Source: Granulicella sp. 5B5
GTDB lineage: Bacteria > Acidobacteriota > Terriglobia > Terriglobales > Acidobacteriaceae
Assembly (NCBI RefSeq): GCF_014083945.1
Contig: NZ_CP046444.1
Span: forward strand, 3,038,001-3,102,000
Reading direction: 5' to 3'
Length of the DNA: 64,000 bases
Shown: positions 26,660-36,780 of the stretch, piece after piece
How the letters are laid out: the number at the start of each line of letters is the position of its first letter
Position numbering within the stretch: position 1 is the stretch's first letter
The notes under the pieces: model-generated
The model's database searches: none
Told to the model about the DNA's origin: nothing
What the model saw: the letters and a program-made list of their open reading frames with translations, nothing else
Translations under genes and position numbers: made by a program

Positions 26660-27151
26660 ATGAATATGGCGCGGCTCGCCAAGGTGCTGCTGCTGGCGGC
26701 AATGGCGTTCTTCTTTACGCTGGTTGTGCTGAACAACACGACGGACTTCGACTCGAACTATCAGTTTGTGCGCCATGTGCTGATGATGGATTCGACGTTT
26801 CCGGGCAACCATGGGATGTGGCGGGCGGTGTCGGCGCCCTGGGTGCACCTGGCGTTTTATTGCAGCATCATCGCGTGGGAGACGCTGAATGCGGTGCTGT
26901 GCTGGTGGGGAGCGGTCTCGCTACTGCGTGCGTTGCGTGCGCCGGTGGTGGAGTTTCAACGGGCGAAGAGAGTCGGCATCGCTGCGCTGACGGCGGGGAT
27001 GCTGCTGTGGTTTGTGGCCTTCCTTTCGGTGGGCGCGGAGTGGTTTCTGATGTGGCAGTCGAAGCTGTGGAATGGGCAGGATGCGGCGTTTCGCATGTTT
27101 GCCTGCGAAGGCATCGTGCTGGTGATTCTGTTGCTGGGTGAGGCGGACTAG
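26660..27151 (+). CDS. DUF2165 small integral membrane protein
   Basis: A 163-residue protein with four hydrophobic segments. AGGAGG lies nine bases before the ATG. The conserved 'NNTTDFDSNYQFVRHVLMMD' (about 25-44) and the Trp-rich second half match the DUF2165 family of unknown function. Standing alone between the catabolic cluster and the gal operon, it gives no clue to its role. Confidence 0.88.
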   Translation: MNMARLAKVLLLAAMAFFFTLVVLNNTTDFDSNYQFVRHVLMMDSTFPGNHGMWRAVSAPWVHLAFYCSIIAWETLNAVLCWWGAVSLLRALRAPVVEFQRAKRVGIAALTAGMLLWFVAFLSVGAEWFLMWQSKLWNGQDAAFRMFACEGIVLVILLLGEAD

Positions 27152-27283
27152 CAGCATTTTTCCAGTTTGCGGGGCTGCACCCTCCCCCCTTTTGCTCGCA
27201 AGATCCGGAGCGGATTGAGGTTAGGCTCGTAACCAGTTTGGTGGTTACTTTGTGGGCTGATTGACAAAGAGCGTGAGACGACA

Positions 27284-27305
27284 AAACCCGGCCTTGGCCG
27301 GGTTT
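27284..27305 (+). terminator. Terminator hairpin after DUF2165
   Basis: A perfect 10-bp stem (aaacccggcc and its complement) with a 2-base loop, ending in GGGTTT. It lies 130 bp after the DUF2165 stop. Confidence 0.75.
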
Positions 27306-27339
27306 CTGCTTCAGTTCTATTGTATCCGGGCTGTCAAGT

Positions 27340-27490
27340 GGTTATGCTCGCGCCTTTGGCGCATCGCTGCGGCAAAGGCGCTCACGCAAAGTACGCGAAG
27401 TGAGCAGAGTTGCGCGACGGCGGTTGGGGTGAGGCCTTGCGGTGTTGTGGTGACTCCGAAACGCGGATTCCCTTCGGGAATGACAAGCCT
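27340..27490 (-). repeat. Composite of dispersed repeat modules B, D and C
   Basis: Occupies most of the 27152-27546 gap, which has no gene. Read on the minus strand it gives module C ('gtcattcccgaagggaatcc'), module D ('cgcgtactttgcgtgagcgc') and the tail of repeat B ('gcgccaaaggcgcgagcata'). The same modules appear in other orders at 50213, 53585, 59537 and 61690. Upstream, 27229-27248 holds another short inverted repeat (gtaacca/tggttac). Confidence 0.75.
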
Positions 27491-27546
27491 AAAGACGGGA
27501 TGGGAATGGCCAGTGCAATGAACACCCTGCCTGAGAGGGAGATGCC

Positions 27547-28521
27547 CTATGCTTTGGGGTGCAGTTGCTGGTGCCAGGCCCAGGCGCTGGCGATGATGTC
27601 GTCGAGTTCGGGGTGCTTCGGGTTCCAGCCGAGGTTCTGCTTGGCCTGCTCGGAGCTGGCGACGAGGCGCGCCGGATCGCCGGGGCGGCGGTCCTTGATC
27701 TCGACGGGGATGGGGTGGCCGGTGACGCGGCGCGCGGATTCGACAACCTGCTTGACGGAGAAGCCGCTGCCGTTGCCGAGGTTGTAGATCATCTTGTCCT
27801 GGTGCTCGAGGGCCCGCAGGGCGAGGATGTGGGCGTCGGCGAGGTCGGCGACGTGGATGTAGTCGCGGATGCAGGTGCCGTCGGGCGTGTCGTAGTCGTC
27901 GCCGAAGATGAAGATCTTTTCGCGGCGGCCGAGGGCGACATCGAGGATGAGCGGGATGATGTGGGACTCGGGCTCGTGCGCTTCACCGCGATGAGGAAGA
28001 GCACCGGCGACGTTGAAATAGCGCAGGGCCGCGTAACGCAGACCATGGAGCTGGTTGAACCAGCGAAGCATGTGCTCGACGAGGAGCTTGGATTCTCCGT
28101 AGGGGTTGGTGGGAGCGAGGTCGGCGGTTTCGAGGATAGGTGTGGACTTGGGCTCGCCGTAGACGGCGGCGGTGGAAGAGAAGACGATCCTGTTGGTGCC
28201 GGTGGCTAACATGGCTTCCAGCAATGCGAGCGTGGAGGCGGTGTTGTTGCGGAAGTAGACCTCGGGGACCCGCATGGAGTCGCCAGCTTCGATGAGCGCG
28301 GCGAAGTGCAGGACGCCGTCGGGCTTGAGGTCGCGCAGGAGGGACTCGACGCGGGGGCGGTCCGCGATGTCGGCTTCGACGAAGTCGGCGCCAGCGGGGA
28401 CCTCATGGCGTTTGGCGTGGCAGAGGTTGTCGAGGATGGTGACCTTGTGGCCAGCCTGCATGAGGATGGTGGACACGGTGCCGCCGACGTAGCCGGCGCC
28501 TCCGGTTACAAGAACGTTCAT
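27547..28521 (-). CDS. galE: UDP-glucose 4-epimerase
   Basis: A 324-residue short-chain dehydrogenase-type epimerase interconverting UDP-galactose and UDP-glucose. The NAD-binding motif 'TGGAGYVGG' is at 6-14, the catalytic Ser/Thr region is 'SSTAAVYGEP' and the YxxxK is 'YGESK'. 'GTCIRDYIHVADLADAH' is typical of GalE. It is third in galK-galT-galE, three bases after the galT stop. Confidence 0.96.
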   Translation of the reverse strand: MNVLVTGGAGYVGGTVSTILMQAGHKVTILDNLCHAKRHEVPAGADFVEADIADRPRVESLLRDLKPDGVLHFAALIEAGDSMRVPEVYFRNNTASTLALLEAMLATGTNRIVFSSTAAVYGEPKSTPILETADLAPTNPYGESKLLVEHMLRWFNQLHGLRYAALRYFNVAGALPHRGEAHEPESHIIPLILDVALGRREKIFIFGDDYDTPDGTCIRDYIHVADLADAHILALRALEHQDKMIYNLGNGSGFSVKQVVESARRVTGHPIPVEIKDRRPGDPARLVASSEQAKQNLGWNPKHPELDDIIASAWAWHQQLHPKA

Positions 28522-28524
28522 GAG

Positions 28525-29571
28525 TTACTCCTTGCTGGAAGAGACTGCAGTTCGAAGTGTAGCTGCCGCGGATTCAGGCGTGATGTCGCGTTGGGGTGAG
28601 CCCAGCAACTCAAAGCCGACCATAAATTTGCGGACCGTCGCAGAGCGGAGGAGTGGTGGGTAGAAGTGCAGGTGCATAAGCCACTCCGGATGCGGTTCTC
28701 CGTCGCAGGGTGCGGAGTGGAGGCCCATGGAGTACGGGAAGGGCGTATCGAAGACGCGGTTATAGCCGGCAGTGACCTGCTTGAGGATCGCGGCGAGGCC
28801 GTCGCGCTGGGCGGGGCTGAGGGTGTCGACGGAGGCTGCGTACTGCTTTGGCAGCAGCATGAGCTCAAAGGGCCAGACGGCCCAGAAGGGCACGAGCGCG
28901 ACCCAGGTGTCGTTTTCGACGACGATGCGCTCGGCCTGCTTGAGTTCGAGCGCGAGGTAGTCGGCGAGCAGCGGCTTGTTGTGCGCGGCGAAGTACTCCT
29001 GTTGAGACAAGAGTTCGAGGGCAGGCTCGTTGGGGATGTGTTCGGTTGCCCAGATCTGTCCGTGCGGGTGCGGGTTGCTTGCTCCCATCATGGCGCCACG
29101 GTTCTCAAAGATCTGGACGTAGCGGATGGCGGGGTCGGCACCGAGTTCTGCGGCCTGTTCTGCCCACATCTCGATGACGCGGCGCACTGCCGGCAGCTCC
29201 ATGGTGGCGAGGGTGAGGTCGTGGCGGGGATCGAAGCAGAGGACACGACAGATGCCGCGTTCGGTTTGTGCCTTGAGCAGGCCTGCGTTATCGGTGTCGA
29301 GTGAGGCGCTGACGACGTCGGGTTTGAGTGCGGCGAAGTCGTTTTCGAAGACGAAGGTGCCGGTGTATTGCGGGGTGTGATGTCCGCCTGCACGCGTGTT
29401 GCCGGGACAGAGATAGCAGGTTGGGTCGTAAGCCAGGGCGGCGGGTTTGACTGTGTCTTCGGTCTGTCCCTGCCAAGGGCGCTGCGTGCGGTGCGGTGAG
29501 ACGAGCACCCACTCGCGTTTGAGGGCGTTCCAGCGGCGATGAGGGGACTGGAGAAAAGCGTTGTCCATCAT
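28525..29571 (-). CDS. galT: Galactose-1-phosphate uridylyltransferase
   Basis: A 348-residue HIT-superfamily enzyme exchanging UMP between UDP-glucose and galactose-1-phosphate. The active-site motif is '[11 protein letters not shown]', where the second His of HPH is the nucleophile. A 'CYLCPG' pair and the family N-terminus '[16 protein letters not shown]' are present. The start overlaps the galK stop (ATGA). Confidence 0.96.
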   Translation of the reverse strand: MMDNAFLQSPHRRWNALKREWVLVSPHRTQRPWQGQTEDTVKPAALAYDPTCYLCPGNTRAGGHHTPQYTGTFVFENDFAALKPDVVSASLDTDNAGLLKAQTERGICRVLCFDPRHDLTLATMELPAVRRVIEMWAEQAAELGADPAIRYVQIFENRGAMMGASNPHPHGQIWATEHIPNEPALELLSQQEYFAAHNKPLLADYLALELKQAERIVVENDTWVALVPFWAVWPFELMLLPKQYAASVDTLSPAQRDGLAAILKQVTAGYNRVFDTPFPYSMGLHSAPCDGEPHPEWLMHLHFYPPLLRSATVRKFMVGFELLGSPQRDITPESAAATLRTAVSSSKE

Positions 29572-30746
29572 GCGTGAAGTCCCCCGGTGTTGCGGAGTGC
29601 GGCACCGTCGACTGGCTCGCAGATGTAGATCTCGGCGTCGATCGAAAAAGCTTTTTTGTACGCGTCGGAGAGCGCCTTAGAGAACGGTGCGCTCTGGGCA
29701 CGATCTACGAGGTTGACGGTACATCCGCCAAATCCGCCGCCGGTGAGACGGGAGCCGTAGCAGCCGGGGAGCGCTGCGGCGGTGTCGACGAGGAAGTCGA
29801 TCTCTTCGCAACTGCATGCGAAGTCGTCGCGTTCGCTGGAGTGGCCCTGAAGCATCAGTTCGCCGAGAGCGCGGGGGTCACCGGCGAACATGGCTTCCCT
29901 TGCCTGCAGCACGCGATGGTTGTCACTGATGATGTGGCGGCAGCGAAGGAAGGACTCTGGGGGCATATCGGCACGAGCTGCTTCGAGTTGACCGAGAGTG
30001 GCATCGCCGAGGTCGCGCAGCGTGGGGAATTTCTTGAGGAGCGCCTCCTGGCCTTCCATCACCTCGCGGTGACGCACGCCGTACTCTCCGGAAGCTACTG
30101 AGTGCTTGACCATGGAGTTACAGACGACGATGTAGGTGCCGGAGAGATCGCCCTGGTTCATGGGGAGATGGTCGTACTCGAGAGTGCGGGTGTTGAGCAA
30201 CAGGGCATGGCCTGCTTTGGCAGCCGCGATCGCAAACTGGTCCATGATGCCGCAAGGGGAGCCGACGTATTCGTTTTCGGCGGCGCGGCAGAGGACAGAA
30301 ACCTCTTCGAGAGGCAAGGAGGCGTTTGCGGTTGCCAGCAGTGCATAGGCGGTCGCGACCTCAACCGAGGCGGATGAACTGAGACCCGCGGCGAAGGGGA
30401 CGTTGCCGCTAAGGTGCAGGTCGAAGGCTGAAGGCCGGATGCCTCGCATCTGAAGCTGGTGGAGGACGCCAACCGGGTAGTCGCTCCAGTCGTCGATGCG
30501 AGGGGATTGGTCGGATAGGGATATTTCGCGGGTAGCGGCCGGGTATATTTCGCTGCTGAAGCGGTAGCCGCCGGTGGTTGCGGGGGTAATCCGGGCCTGG
30601 GTGTAAAAGGGAATCGCCATAGGTAGGACGAGGCCGCCCGTGTAGTCCGTGTGCTCGCCCAGTAGATTGACGCGGGCGGGCGCAATGTACGCGTTTGCAC
30701 GCACAGTGTTGGGAGGGGCAGAAACGGATGGGTGGATGTTGGCCAT
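29568..30746 (-). CDS. galK: Galactokinase
   Basis: A 392-residue GHMP kinase that phosphorylates galactose at C1. The sugar-recognition motif '[14 protein letters not shown]' (about 27-40), the ATP loop '[13 protein letters not shown]' and the C-terminal '[17 protein letters not shown]' are intact. It leads the operon with overlapping galT. The 62-bp gap to the outer-membrane efflux gene suggests the operon promoter is close to its start. Confidence 0.96.
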   Translation of the reverse strand: MANIHPSVSAPPNTVRANAYIAPARVNLLGEHTDYTGGLVLPMAIPFYTQARITPATTGGYRFSSEIYPAATREISLSDQSPRIDDWSDYPVGVLHQLQMRGIRPSAFDLHLSGNVPFAAGLSSSASVEVATAYALLATANASLPLEEVSVLCRAAENEYVGSPCGIMDQFAIAAAKAGHALLLNTRTLEYDHLPMNQGDLSGTYIVVCNSMVKHSVASGEYGVRHREVMEGQEALLKKFPTLRDLGDATLGQLEAARADMPPESFLRCRHIISDNHRVLQAREAMFAGDPRALGELMLQGHSSERDDFACSCEEIDFLVDTAAALPGCYGSRLTGGGFGGCTVNLVDRAQSAPFSKALSDAYKKAFSIDAEIYICEPVDGAALRNTGGLHA

Positions 30747-30808
30747 GAGCTCTAGCGTCTTCCATCCATCATACGGCAGCGGGTGCTACTGTCCACAATC
30801 TGGGAGTT

Positions 30809-32167
30809 TTAAGGGACGAGTTCGGTCGCCGAAGCGGCTGAGAGCTGGTGAATGGCCAGCCACGTCTGCTGATAGGCGCTGATGGCTGCGGCGTCGGTGG
30901 TCCGGGTGTCGCGGACCGCGTCGAGGTAGTCGATCAGGGCGATGCCGCCGTGCTCGAAGGCGAACTGGGCGATGCTCAGGACGTCCGTTGTTTCGTCGAG
31001 ATAGTGTTGCGTGTAGCGGTCGGAGAGGCGCTTGGACTGGGCGTAGTTGACCCAGGCCTGATCGACGTCGGAGATGACCTGGTTGTGGGCGGCGGCGGCG
31101 GTGAACTTGGAGGCCTCGGTCTGAAACACGGCGGTCTTCTTGTTGCCCTGGTTGTGATCGAAGATGCGGAGCGGGATGTTCACTGAAAAGCCCGCGGTGT
31201 TTTCCGTGCCGGCGCGGTCGTACTCTGCTTCGAGGGTGGGGTCAGTGGTGCCGTTGGCGTAGGCGAGCTTCTGATTCGCTTCCGCGACGGATATGGCAAA
31301 TTTGGCTGCGGCGAAGTCGGGCCGCTTGTCGAGGGCGTCCTGGGTGAGTTCGGCCTGAGTCTGTGTGACGACGGGTGGGACGACTTCACCGGTGATATCG
31401 AAGTCGGCTGTGGGTATGTCGATGCCGATGAGTGTCTGGAGCTGGTCGCTTGCCTGGCGCAGGTTGACGAGGCCCGTTGCTTCGTCGGACTCGAAGCTGG
31501 CGAGTTGCAGGTCGAGGCGCTCGAAGTCGATCTTGCTGAGATCGCCAGCCTGATAGCGGTCGTGCGAGATGTCGACTTCATGCTGGAATTCGCTGAGGCT
31601 GTCGGTTGCGAGCTGTAAGGAGGCCTTTGCCATCAGCATCTGGGTGAAGGCAGTTTTTACGCTGAGGATGGTCTGGCGCGTGGTGTCCTGCAATTGAGCT
31701 TCGGTCTGGGCTGTGGTGGCCCGGGCGCTATCGAGACGCCACTCACGCTTGTTGCCGCGCTCAAAGAGGCGGGAGATCTGTACGGAGTAGTTGTAGGGGT
31801 TGTTCGCCGAATCCGGTTCGGTGACGTCTGTTCCGGCTACTCCCAGGTTGGGGTTCTGGCGAACGCCGGCCTGGATCTCCTGGGCGCGCACGGCCTGCAG
31901 ATTGCGTTGCGCGGCGAGCAGGGTCAGGTTCTTGGTCCGAGCCATGTCGATGACCTGTGCGAGTGTGTAGGCCCCGAGTTTTGCCGGAACAGGCTTGCGC
32001 GGATCGGGTACGTGAATTGAGTTGGCGTAACCCAACGGGGGCTGCTGCGTGGTATCGCTGGAGCTCTGAGGCTGAACCTGCGCGGAGAGTGGCGCGATGG
32101 CGGCGAACGAGAGCACAAGTGCGAGGCCAGCGAGTTGTTTGGGGCGGAGGTTGATGATGGATGTCAT
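30809..32167 (-). CDS. TolC/CzcC-like outer-membrane efflux protein
   Basis: A 452-residue outer-membrane factor from the ATG at 32167. A signal peptide ends about 'APLSA'. Two repeats of the OEP family with long helical regions follow ('YTLAQVIDMARTKNLTLLAA', 'RLSDRYTQHYLDETTDVLS'). It forms the exit duct for the RND pump at 32179, 11 bp upstream. The metal specificity usual for CzcC is assumed from the pump type. Confidence 0.88.
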   Translation of the reverse strand: MTSIINLRPKQLAGLALVLSFAAIAPLSAQVQPQSSSDTTQQPPLGYANSIHVPDPRKPVPAKLGAYTLAQVIDMARTKNLTLLAAQRNLQAVRAQEIQAGVRQNPNLGVAGTDVTEPDSANNPYNYSVQISRLFERGNKREWRLDSARATTAQTEAQLQDTTRQTILSVKTAFTQMLMAKASLQLATDSLSEFQHEVDISHDRYQAGDLSKIDFERLDLQLASFESDEATGLVNLRQASDQLQTLIGIDIPTADFDITGEVVPPVVTQTQAELTQDALDKRPDFAAAKFAISVAEANQKLAYANGTTDPTLEAEYDRAGTENTAGFSVNIPLRIFDHNQGNKKTAVFQTEASKFTAAAAHNQVISDVDQAWVNYAQSKRLSDRYTQHYLDETTDVLSIAQFAFEHGGIALIDYLDAVRDTRTTDAAAISAYQQTWLAIHQLSAASATELVP

Positions 32168-32178
32168 GGTTCCTGGCC

Positions 32179-35100
32179 TCAGCTTTCGAACTCGGCGTCG
32201 GGTTGCGGGAGAACGTCCGTGCTGCGTGCGGCCCACACATACAGGGTAGGAAGCAAGAAGACTCCTATGAGCAAGGCCCCCATCAGGCCGCCGACGATGA
32301 CGATGGCGAAGGGACGTTGCGAATCTGAACCGATGCCGTGAGAGGTAGCCGCGGGCAAGAGCCCGAGTGTTGCGACGAGCATCGTCATCATGATGGGGCG
32401 AAGTCTGAGAACGGCGCCTTCAACGGCGGCGTCCCTGACGGAGTGACCGTTTACGCGCATCTGATTGATGTATTCGAGCATGATGATGCCGGTTTGCACG
32501 GACACACCGAAGAGGGCGAGGAAGCCGACGCCTGAAGAGACACTGAAGTGAGTTCCGGAGAAGAGTAAGGCCAACAGACCGCCGATCGGCGCGATGATGA
32601 CGTTGCACAAGATCAGCACAGCCCACTTGAAGGAACTGAACATGGCATAAAGGATAAGAAAGATGATGAGGATGGTGATTGGAAGCACCAGCATCAGGCG
32701 GCGTGAGCTTCGTTTCTGGCTTTCGTACTCTCCGGCCCAATCAAGATGATAACCCGTGGGCAGAGACACGTCCTTGTTCACTTTGGCGATGGCCTCTTCG
32801 ACGGTGCTGCCGAGGTCGCGATCGCGGACGCTGTACTTGATTGCGATGTAACGGCTGCTGCCTTCACGGTAGATTTCTTCGGCGCCATCAGTGACTTTGA
32901 CGTGGGTAAGCTGTGCGAGAGATACACGCTCGCCGGATGGTGCTAGCAGGCGGATATTGCCGATCTCTTCGGGCGTGGTGCGGTACTTCGGGTTGTAGCG
33001 CACCATGACGTCATAGCGTGCCTCGCCATCGAGGACTTGAGTTACGGGAGCGCCGCTGATGGTGCCTCCAACGGCACCTTCAATCGCATTCTGGATGTCG
33101 GCGACGTTGATGCCGTAGCGCGCTGCCGCTTCGCGGTCTACAACAAAATCGAGATTAGGTTGGCCGATGATATGGAAGAGACCAAGATCAGCGATGCCGC
33201 GTATGCCGCTCATCACTTGAACGATTTGATCGCCCTTTGCCTCAAGGACCTTGAGGTCCGAACCATAAAGTTTGACGGCCAGTTCGCCTTTGACGCCGCT
33301 GACAGCCTCCTCGACGTTGTCAGAGATAGGCTGCGAAAAATTCCAGACCACGCCTGGTGTCTTTTCGAGTTCGCGGTCCATGGCTGCGATCAGCTCATCT
33401 TTGTTCTCGTGAAAGACGGGGCGCCACTCTTTTTTGGGTTTCAGATCGACGAAGTACTCTGTGTTGAAGAAGCCGGTGGTATCGGTGCCGTCGTCGGGCC
33501 GCCCTATCTGGCTGACGACCTGAGTGACTTCGGGGAAGCTTGCCAGGGTAATGCGTGTCTTGTTGGCGATGGCGAGGCTTGCCGTGGGGCCTTCGCTGGG
33601 GGCCAGAGAGCCTCGTACCCAGATTGCGCCCTCGTCGAGGTGTGGGAGGAACTCAGAGCCAATGGCGCCGCCGAATGCGAGGTAAGCTGCCAGTGCAAGC
33701 AAGAAAACTGCGATACCGATGGGGACGAATTTGTGGTCGATCGCCCAGAGAGCGGCGCTCCGGTATCGCGTGGTGATCCAGTGCAGCACGGGGTTTTCCC
33801 ACTCGGAAGTTCCCTTTGCAAAGAGGAAGCTCGCGAGGACGGGTGCTACGAGCATGGAGAAGATGAGCGCGCCCAGCAGGGCGAACGCTACGGTCCAGGC
33901 CATGGGCTTGAAGAGGCGGCCTTCGACGGACTGTAGTGTGAAGATGGGGAGATAAGTCGTGATGATAATCGCGATGGCGTAGAAGACGGGGCGTTGCACT
34001 TCGTGCGCGGACTCGCGAATCTGCTCCAGGACCGTCCGTTCGAGCTCACGCTTGTGGCTTAGGTGGCGAACGATGTTCTCGACCATTACGACAGCGCCGT
34101 CTACGACCATGCCGAAGTCCAACGCGCCCAGGGAGAGTAGATTCGCCGGGATATGGCGAAGGTCGAGACAGATGGAGGCGAAGAGGAGTGAGAAGGGAAT
34201 GGTAATGGCGACGATGAGAGCGCCGCGGGCGTTACCCAGGAATGCGAACAGAATAATAGCAACGAGCACGATGCCGATGGTGAGGTTCTCGAGCACCGTG
34301 TGGGTGGTGAGCTTCAGGAGGTCGCTGCGGTCGAGGAACGGCACGATCGTGACGCCCTTGGGCAGGAAGTGTTCGTTGAGCTCCTTGACCTTGGCGTGGA
34401 TGCCATCGAGGACTGCATCCGAGTTGTCGCCCTTCTGCAGCAGGAGAACGCCTTCGACAACATCGTCATCGTCGACGAGCTTGCCGTCGTCGTGAAGGAT
34501 TGGCTTCGAATCTGAGACGCGATCTCCGCACGTGCTGTCCGCTGGCTTGCAGGTTTTGCCGATCTGGCCGAGGCGGATTTTGGGTCCTTGCTGCACGGTG
34601 GCGATGTCGCTGACGCGCAGCGCGGTACCGTTGGAGGCTTTGAGGACGGTCTGTTCAATATCGTGGACATTGGTGAAGAGTCCGATTTCCTGCACGTTGA
34701 TCTGCTGCTGGCCCTGCTCGATGAAGCTGCCGCCGGCGTTGACGTTGTTGGCGGCGAGTTGTTGTTGCACCTGCTGAAGGGTGAGGCCGTAGGAGATCAG
34801 CTTATTGGGGTCGACGATGACCTGATACTCGCGCGTGATGCCGCCGAAGCTGGAGACGTCGACGACGCCGGGGACACTGCGGAAGGCCTTTTCGAGCTGC
34901 CAGTCCTCAATGCTCTTGAGGGCCATGGTGTCGTATTCGGGATTGGTACTCTTTAATGTGTACCAATAGATCTGGCCGACGGGGCTCCAGTCTGTGCCGA
35001 TCTGCGGCTGCAGGCCCGCGGGCAGAGAGACCTGGCTGAGGCGCTCAAGGACTTTTTCGCGGTTCCAGTCGTCGACACTGTCGTCGTCGAAGATCATGGT

Positions 35101-35379
35101 GACGCTGGAGAGGCCGGCGAGCGTGGTGGAGCGCAGATGGCTCATGTGCGGGATGCCCGCCATTGCGATTTCCATTGGCACGGTGACCTGTTGCTCCACA
35201 TCTTCGGCGGAGCGGCCGGGCCACTGAGTGATGATGCTGACGTAGTTGTTCGCGACGTCGGGATAGGCTTCGACGGGAAGATTGTGGAAGGATATGGCCC
35301 CCCAGACGAAGAGCATTAACGCGCCAAGCAGGATGATGAAGCGATTGTTGAGCGAAAAATCGACGATCTTCCGGATCAT
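32179..35379 (-). CDS. CzcA/CusA-type heavy-metal RND efflux pump
   Basis: A 1066-residue proton-driven inner-membrane pump of the HME-RND family. The N-terminal start 'IVDFSLNNRFIILL', the transmembrane-4 motif 'DFGMVVDGAVVMVEN' and 'GRSAEDVEQQVTVPMEIAM' are characteristic. An unusual segment in the porter domain (about 34484-34567) carries two Cys and acidic residues just before 'DDVVEGVLLLQKG'. The exported metal cannot be decided. Its ATG overlaps the adaptor stop. Confidence 0.92.
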   Translation of the reverse strand: MIRKIVDFSLNNRFIILLGALMLFVWGAISFHNLPVEAYPDVANNYVSIITQWPGRSAEDVEQQVTVPMEIAMAGIPHMSHLRSTTLAGLSSVTMIFDDDSVDDWNREKVLERLSQVSLPAGLQPQIGTDWSPVGQIYWYTLKSTNPEYDTMALKSIEDWQLEKAFRSVPGVVDVSSFGGITREYQVIVDPNKLISYGLTLQQVQQQLAANNVNAGGSFIEQGQQQINVQEIGLFTNVHDIEQTVLKASNGTALRVSDIATVQQGPKIRLGQIGKTCKPADSTCGDRVSDSKPILHDDGKLVDDDDVVEGVLLLQKGDNSDAVLDGIHAKVKELNEHFLPKGVTIVPFLDRSDLLKLTTHTVLENLTIGIVLVAIILFAFLGNARGALIVAITIPFSLLFASICLDLRHIPANLLSLGALDFGMVVDGAVVMVENIVRHLSHKRELERTVLEQIRESAHEVQRPVFYAIAIIITTYLPIFTLQSVEGRLFKPMAWTVAFALLGALIFSMLVAPVLASFLFAKGTSEWENPVLHWITTRYRSAALWAIDHKFVPIGIAVFLLALAAYLAFGGAIGSEFLPHLDEGAIWVRGSLAPSEGPTASLAIANKTRITLASFPEVTQVVSQIGRPDDGTDTTGFFNTEYFVDLKPKKEWRPVFHENKDELIAAMDRELEKTPGVVWNFSQPISDNVEEAVSGVKGELAVKLYGSDLKVLEAKGDQIVQVMSGIRGIADLGLFHIIGQPNLDFVVDREAAARYGINVADIQNAIEGAVGGTISGAPVTQVLDGEARYDVMVRYNPKYRTTPEEIGNIRLLAPSGERVSLAQLTHVKVTDGAEEIYREGSSRYIAIKYSVRDRDLGSTVEEAIAKVNKDVSLPTGYHLDWAGEYESQKRSSRRLMLVLPITILIIFLILYAMFSSFKWAVLILCNVIIAPIGGLLALLFSGTHFSVSSGVGFLALFGVSVQTGIIMLEYINQMRVNGHSVRDAAVEGAVLRLRPIMMTMLVATLGLLPAATSHGIGSDSQRPFAIVIVGGLMGALLIGVFLLPTLYVWAARSTDVLPQPDAEFES

Positions 35380-36566
35380 TCCTGGTCCGCCGTGTTCTGC
35401 AGGTCGAGAGCGTTTGATACTACCTGCTGCCCAACGGTCAGGCCCGATGTCACCTCCACAAGGTTATTGCTCAGGGGTCTGCCAGTTTGTATCTGCACGC
35501 GTTTGAACGTGCCACTGATGGCTGTCGGCATGAAAACGTAGCTGCGATCATGCAGTTGGAGAATTGCGCTTGCCGGTATAACAGTCGCCTGCTCCGGCTT
35601 GGAGGCCATGAGCGTGCCAGTTGCGAACATGCCAAGACGAAGTTCGCCATTTGGGTTCGACACCTGAATCCTCACCTTTGCTGTGCGAAGGTTGGGGTCA
35701 AGTTGAGCACCAATATCGGAGATAGTGCCGGAGAAGGTCTTGCCGGGGTAAGCGGTGAGATGAATATCTGCGTGCTGACCCAGGTGGACGTCACGCAGGT
35801 CATTCTCGTAGACGTCCACAATGATCCATACATGTGAGAGATCGGCGATCGTGAGCGAACCGGTCGATCCAGCGTACGTTATGCCCGCCGCGCCTGCGTT
35901 GGTGACGTTTTGGCCGATGATGACGCCGGAAGCGGGAGCGTACACCTTAACCGTGTCACCCGGGTGTGCCTTGTCAACGCCGTAGATTCTAAGCTGTTGT
36001 TGTGCCGCCGTAAGGTCGGCGCGAGCGTCATCCTCACTGTCCTGAGCGGCTTCCATTTGGGACTTCGGGATCGCGCCTTTGTCGTAGAGCAGCTTATCGC
36101 GGTCGAGAGTGACGCTGGTCAAATGCTCGTCGTTCACGGCCTTGAGATACGCGTCGAAGGCGGTTGTCACATCCGGGCTTTGGACCTCCATCACAAGCTG
36201 GCCCTTGCGGACGTTATCTCCGAGGCCGACGTGGAGACCGACGACGCGCCCGTTGGCAAGCGACAAGACCGGAATCTCGCGGGAGACATCGGGATTTACC
36301 GTTCCTGTTACGTCAATGGTGCGGACGATCGGCTGGCTTGTGGGCGTGACCAAGGCAAAGCGCCCAGGGTTCTTGACCGTGACCGAGTTGCTTCCGCCAG
36401 TCTCAACCACCTGTGGGCTCGCGGGACCCTCGGCATCCGGGCCAGGTGCTTTACCTTTGCATGCAGTGAGGCCTAACGATAGCAAGATGCTGGTTGTCGC
36501 CACGCAGCAGAGGGTGGCGCCGCGAAAGCAGGGAGTGTTCCGACTGGGGCGTTGACTAGGCGTCAT
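35376..36566 (-). CDS. CzcB/CusB-like periplasmic adaptor lipoprotein
   Basis: A 396-residue membrane-fusion protein from the ATG at 36566 (a GTG at 36602 would extend it by 12). The lipobox is 'GLTAC'. Barrel-sandwich (lipoyl-like) halves flank a helical hairpin ('LDRDKLLYDKGAIPKSQ', about 155-215), followed by a beta-barrel ('VWIIVDVYENDLRDVHLG'). It links the RND pump to the outer-membrane duct. First gene of the czcBAC-like operon, divergent from the two-component system at 36781. Confidence 0.9.
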   Translation of the reverse strand: MTPSQRPSRNTPCFRGATLCCVATTSILLSLGLTACKGKAPGPDAEGPASPQVVETGGSNSVTVKNPGRFALVTPTSQPIVRTIDVTGTVNPDVSREIPVLSLANGRVVGLHVGLGDNVRKGQLVMEVQSPDVTTAFDAYLKAVNDEHLTSVTLDRDKLLYDKGAIPKSQMEAAQDSEDDARADLTAAQQQLRIYGVDKAHPGDTVKVYAPASGVIIGQNVTNAGAAGITYAGSTGSLTIADLSHVWIIVDVYENDLRDVHLGQHADIHLTAYPGKTFSGTISDIGAQLDPNLRTAKVRIQVSNPNGELRLGMFATGTLMASKPEQATVIPASAILQLHDRSYVFMPTAISGTFKRVQIQTGRPLSNNLVEVTSGLTVGQQVVSNALDLQNTADQE

Positions 36567-36780
36567 TTTGTTTGCATTAGAAAACGAAATTGTTTGAGCC
36601 ACTTGTTGGGATGAAAGTTCGTATCCACTAATAATTTGAGGGTAGCGCAGCGCAGCCTTGACGCGGTATGCGATGCGGTAATCTTATGACTAGCGTGGCT
36701 CTATCTTCCGATATGAGACGCTAATAAAGCGTAAAGACTGGACAAGTTTTGAAACTTTATACAGATTCGCACTGCATATC

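Noticed and set aside
36603-36780. Promoter-like TTGACG...TAATCT between the efflux operon and the kinase
   Set aside because: Spacing of 15 bases is short and the -10 is weak; not distinct enough to annotate.
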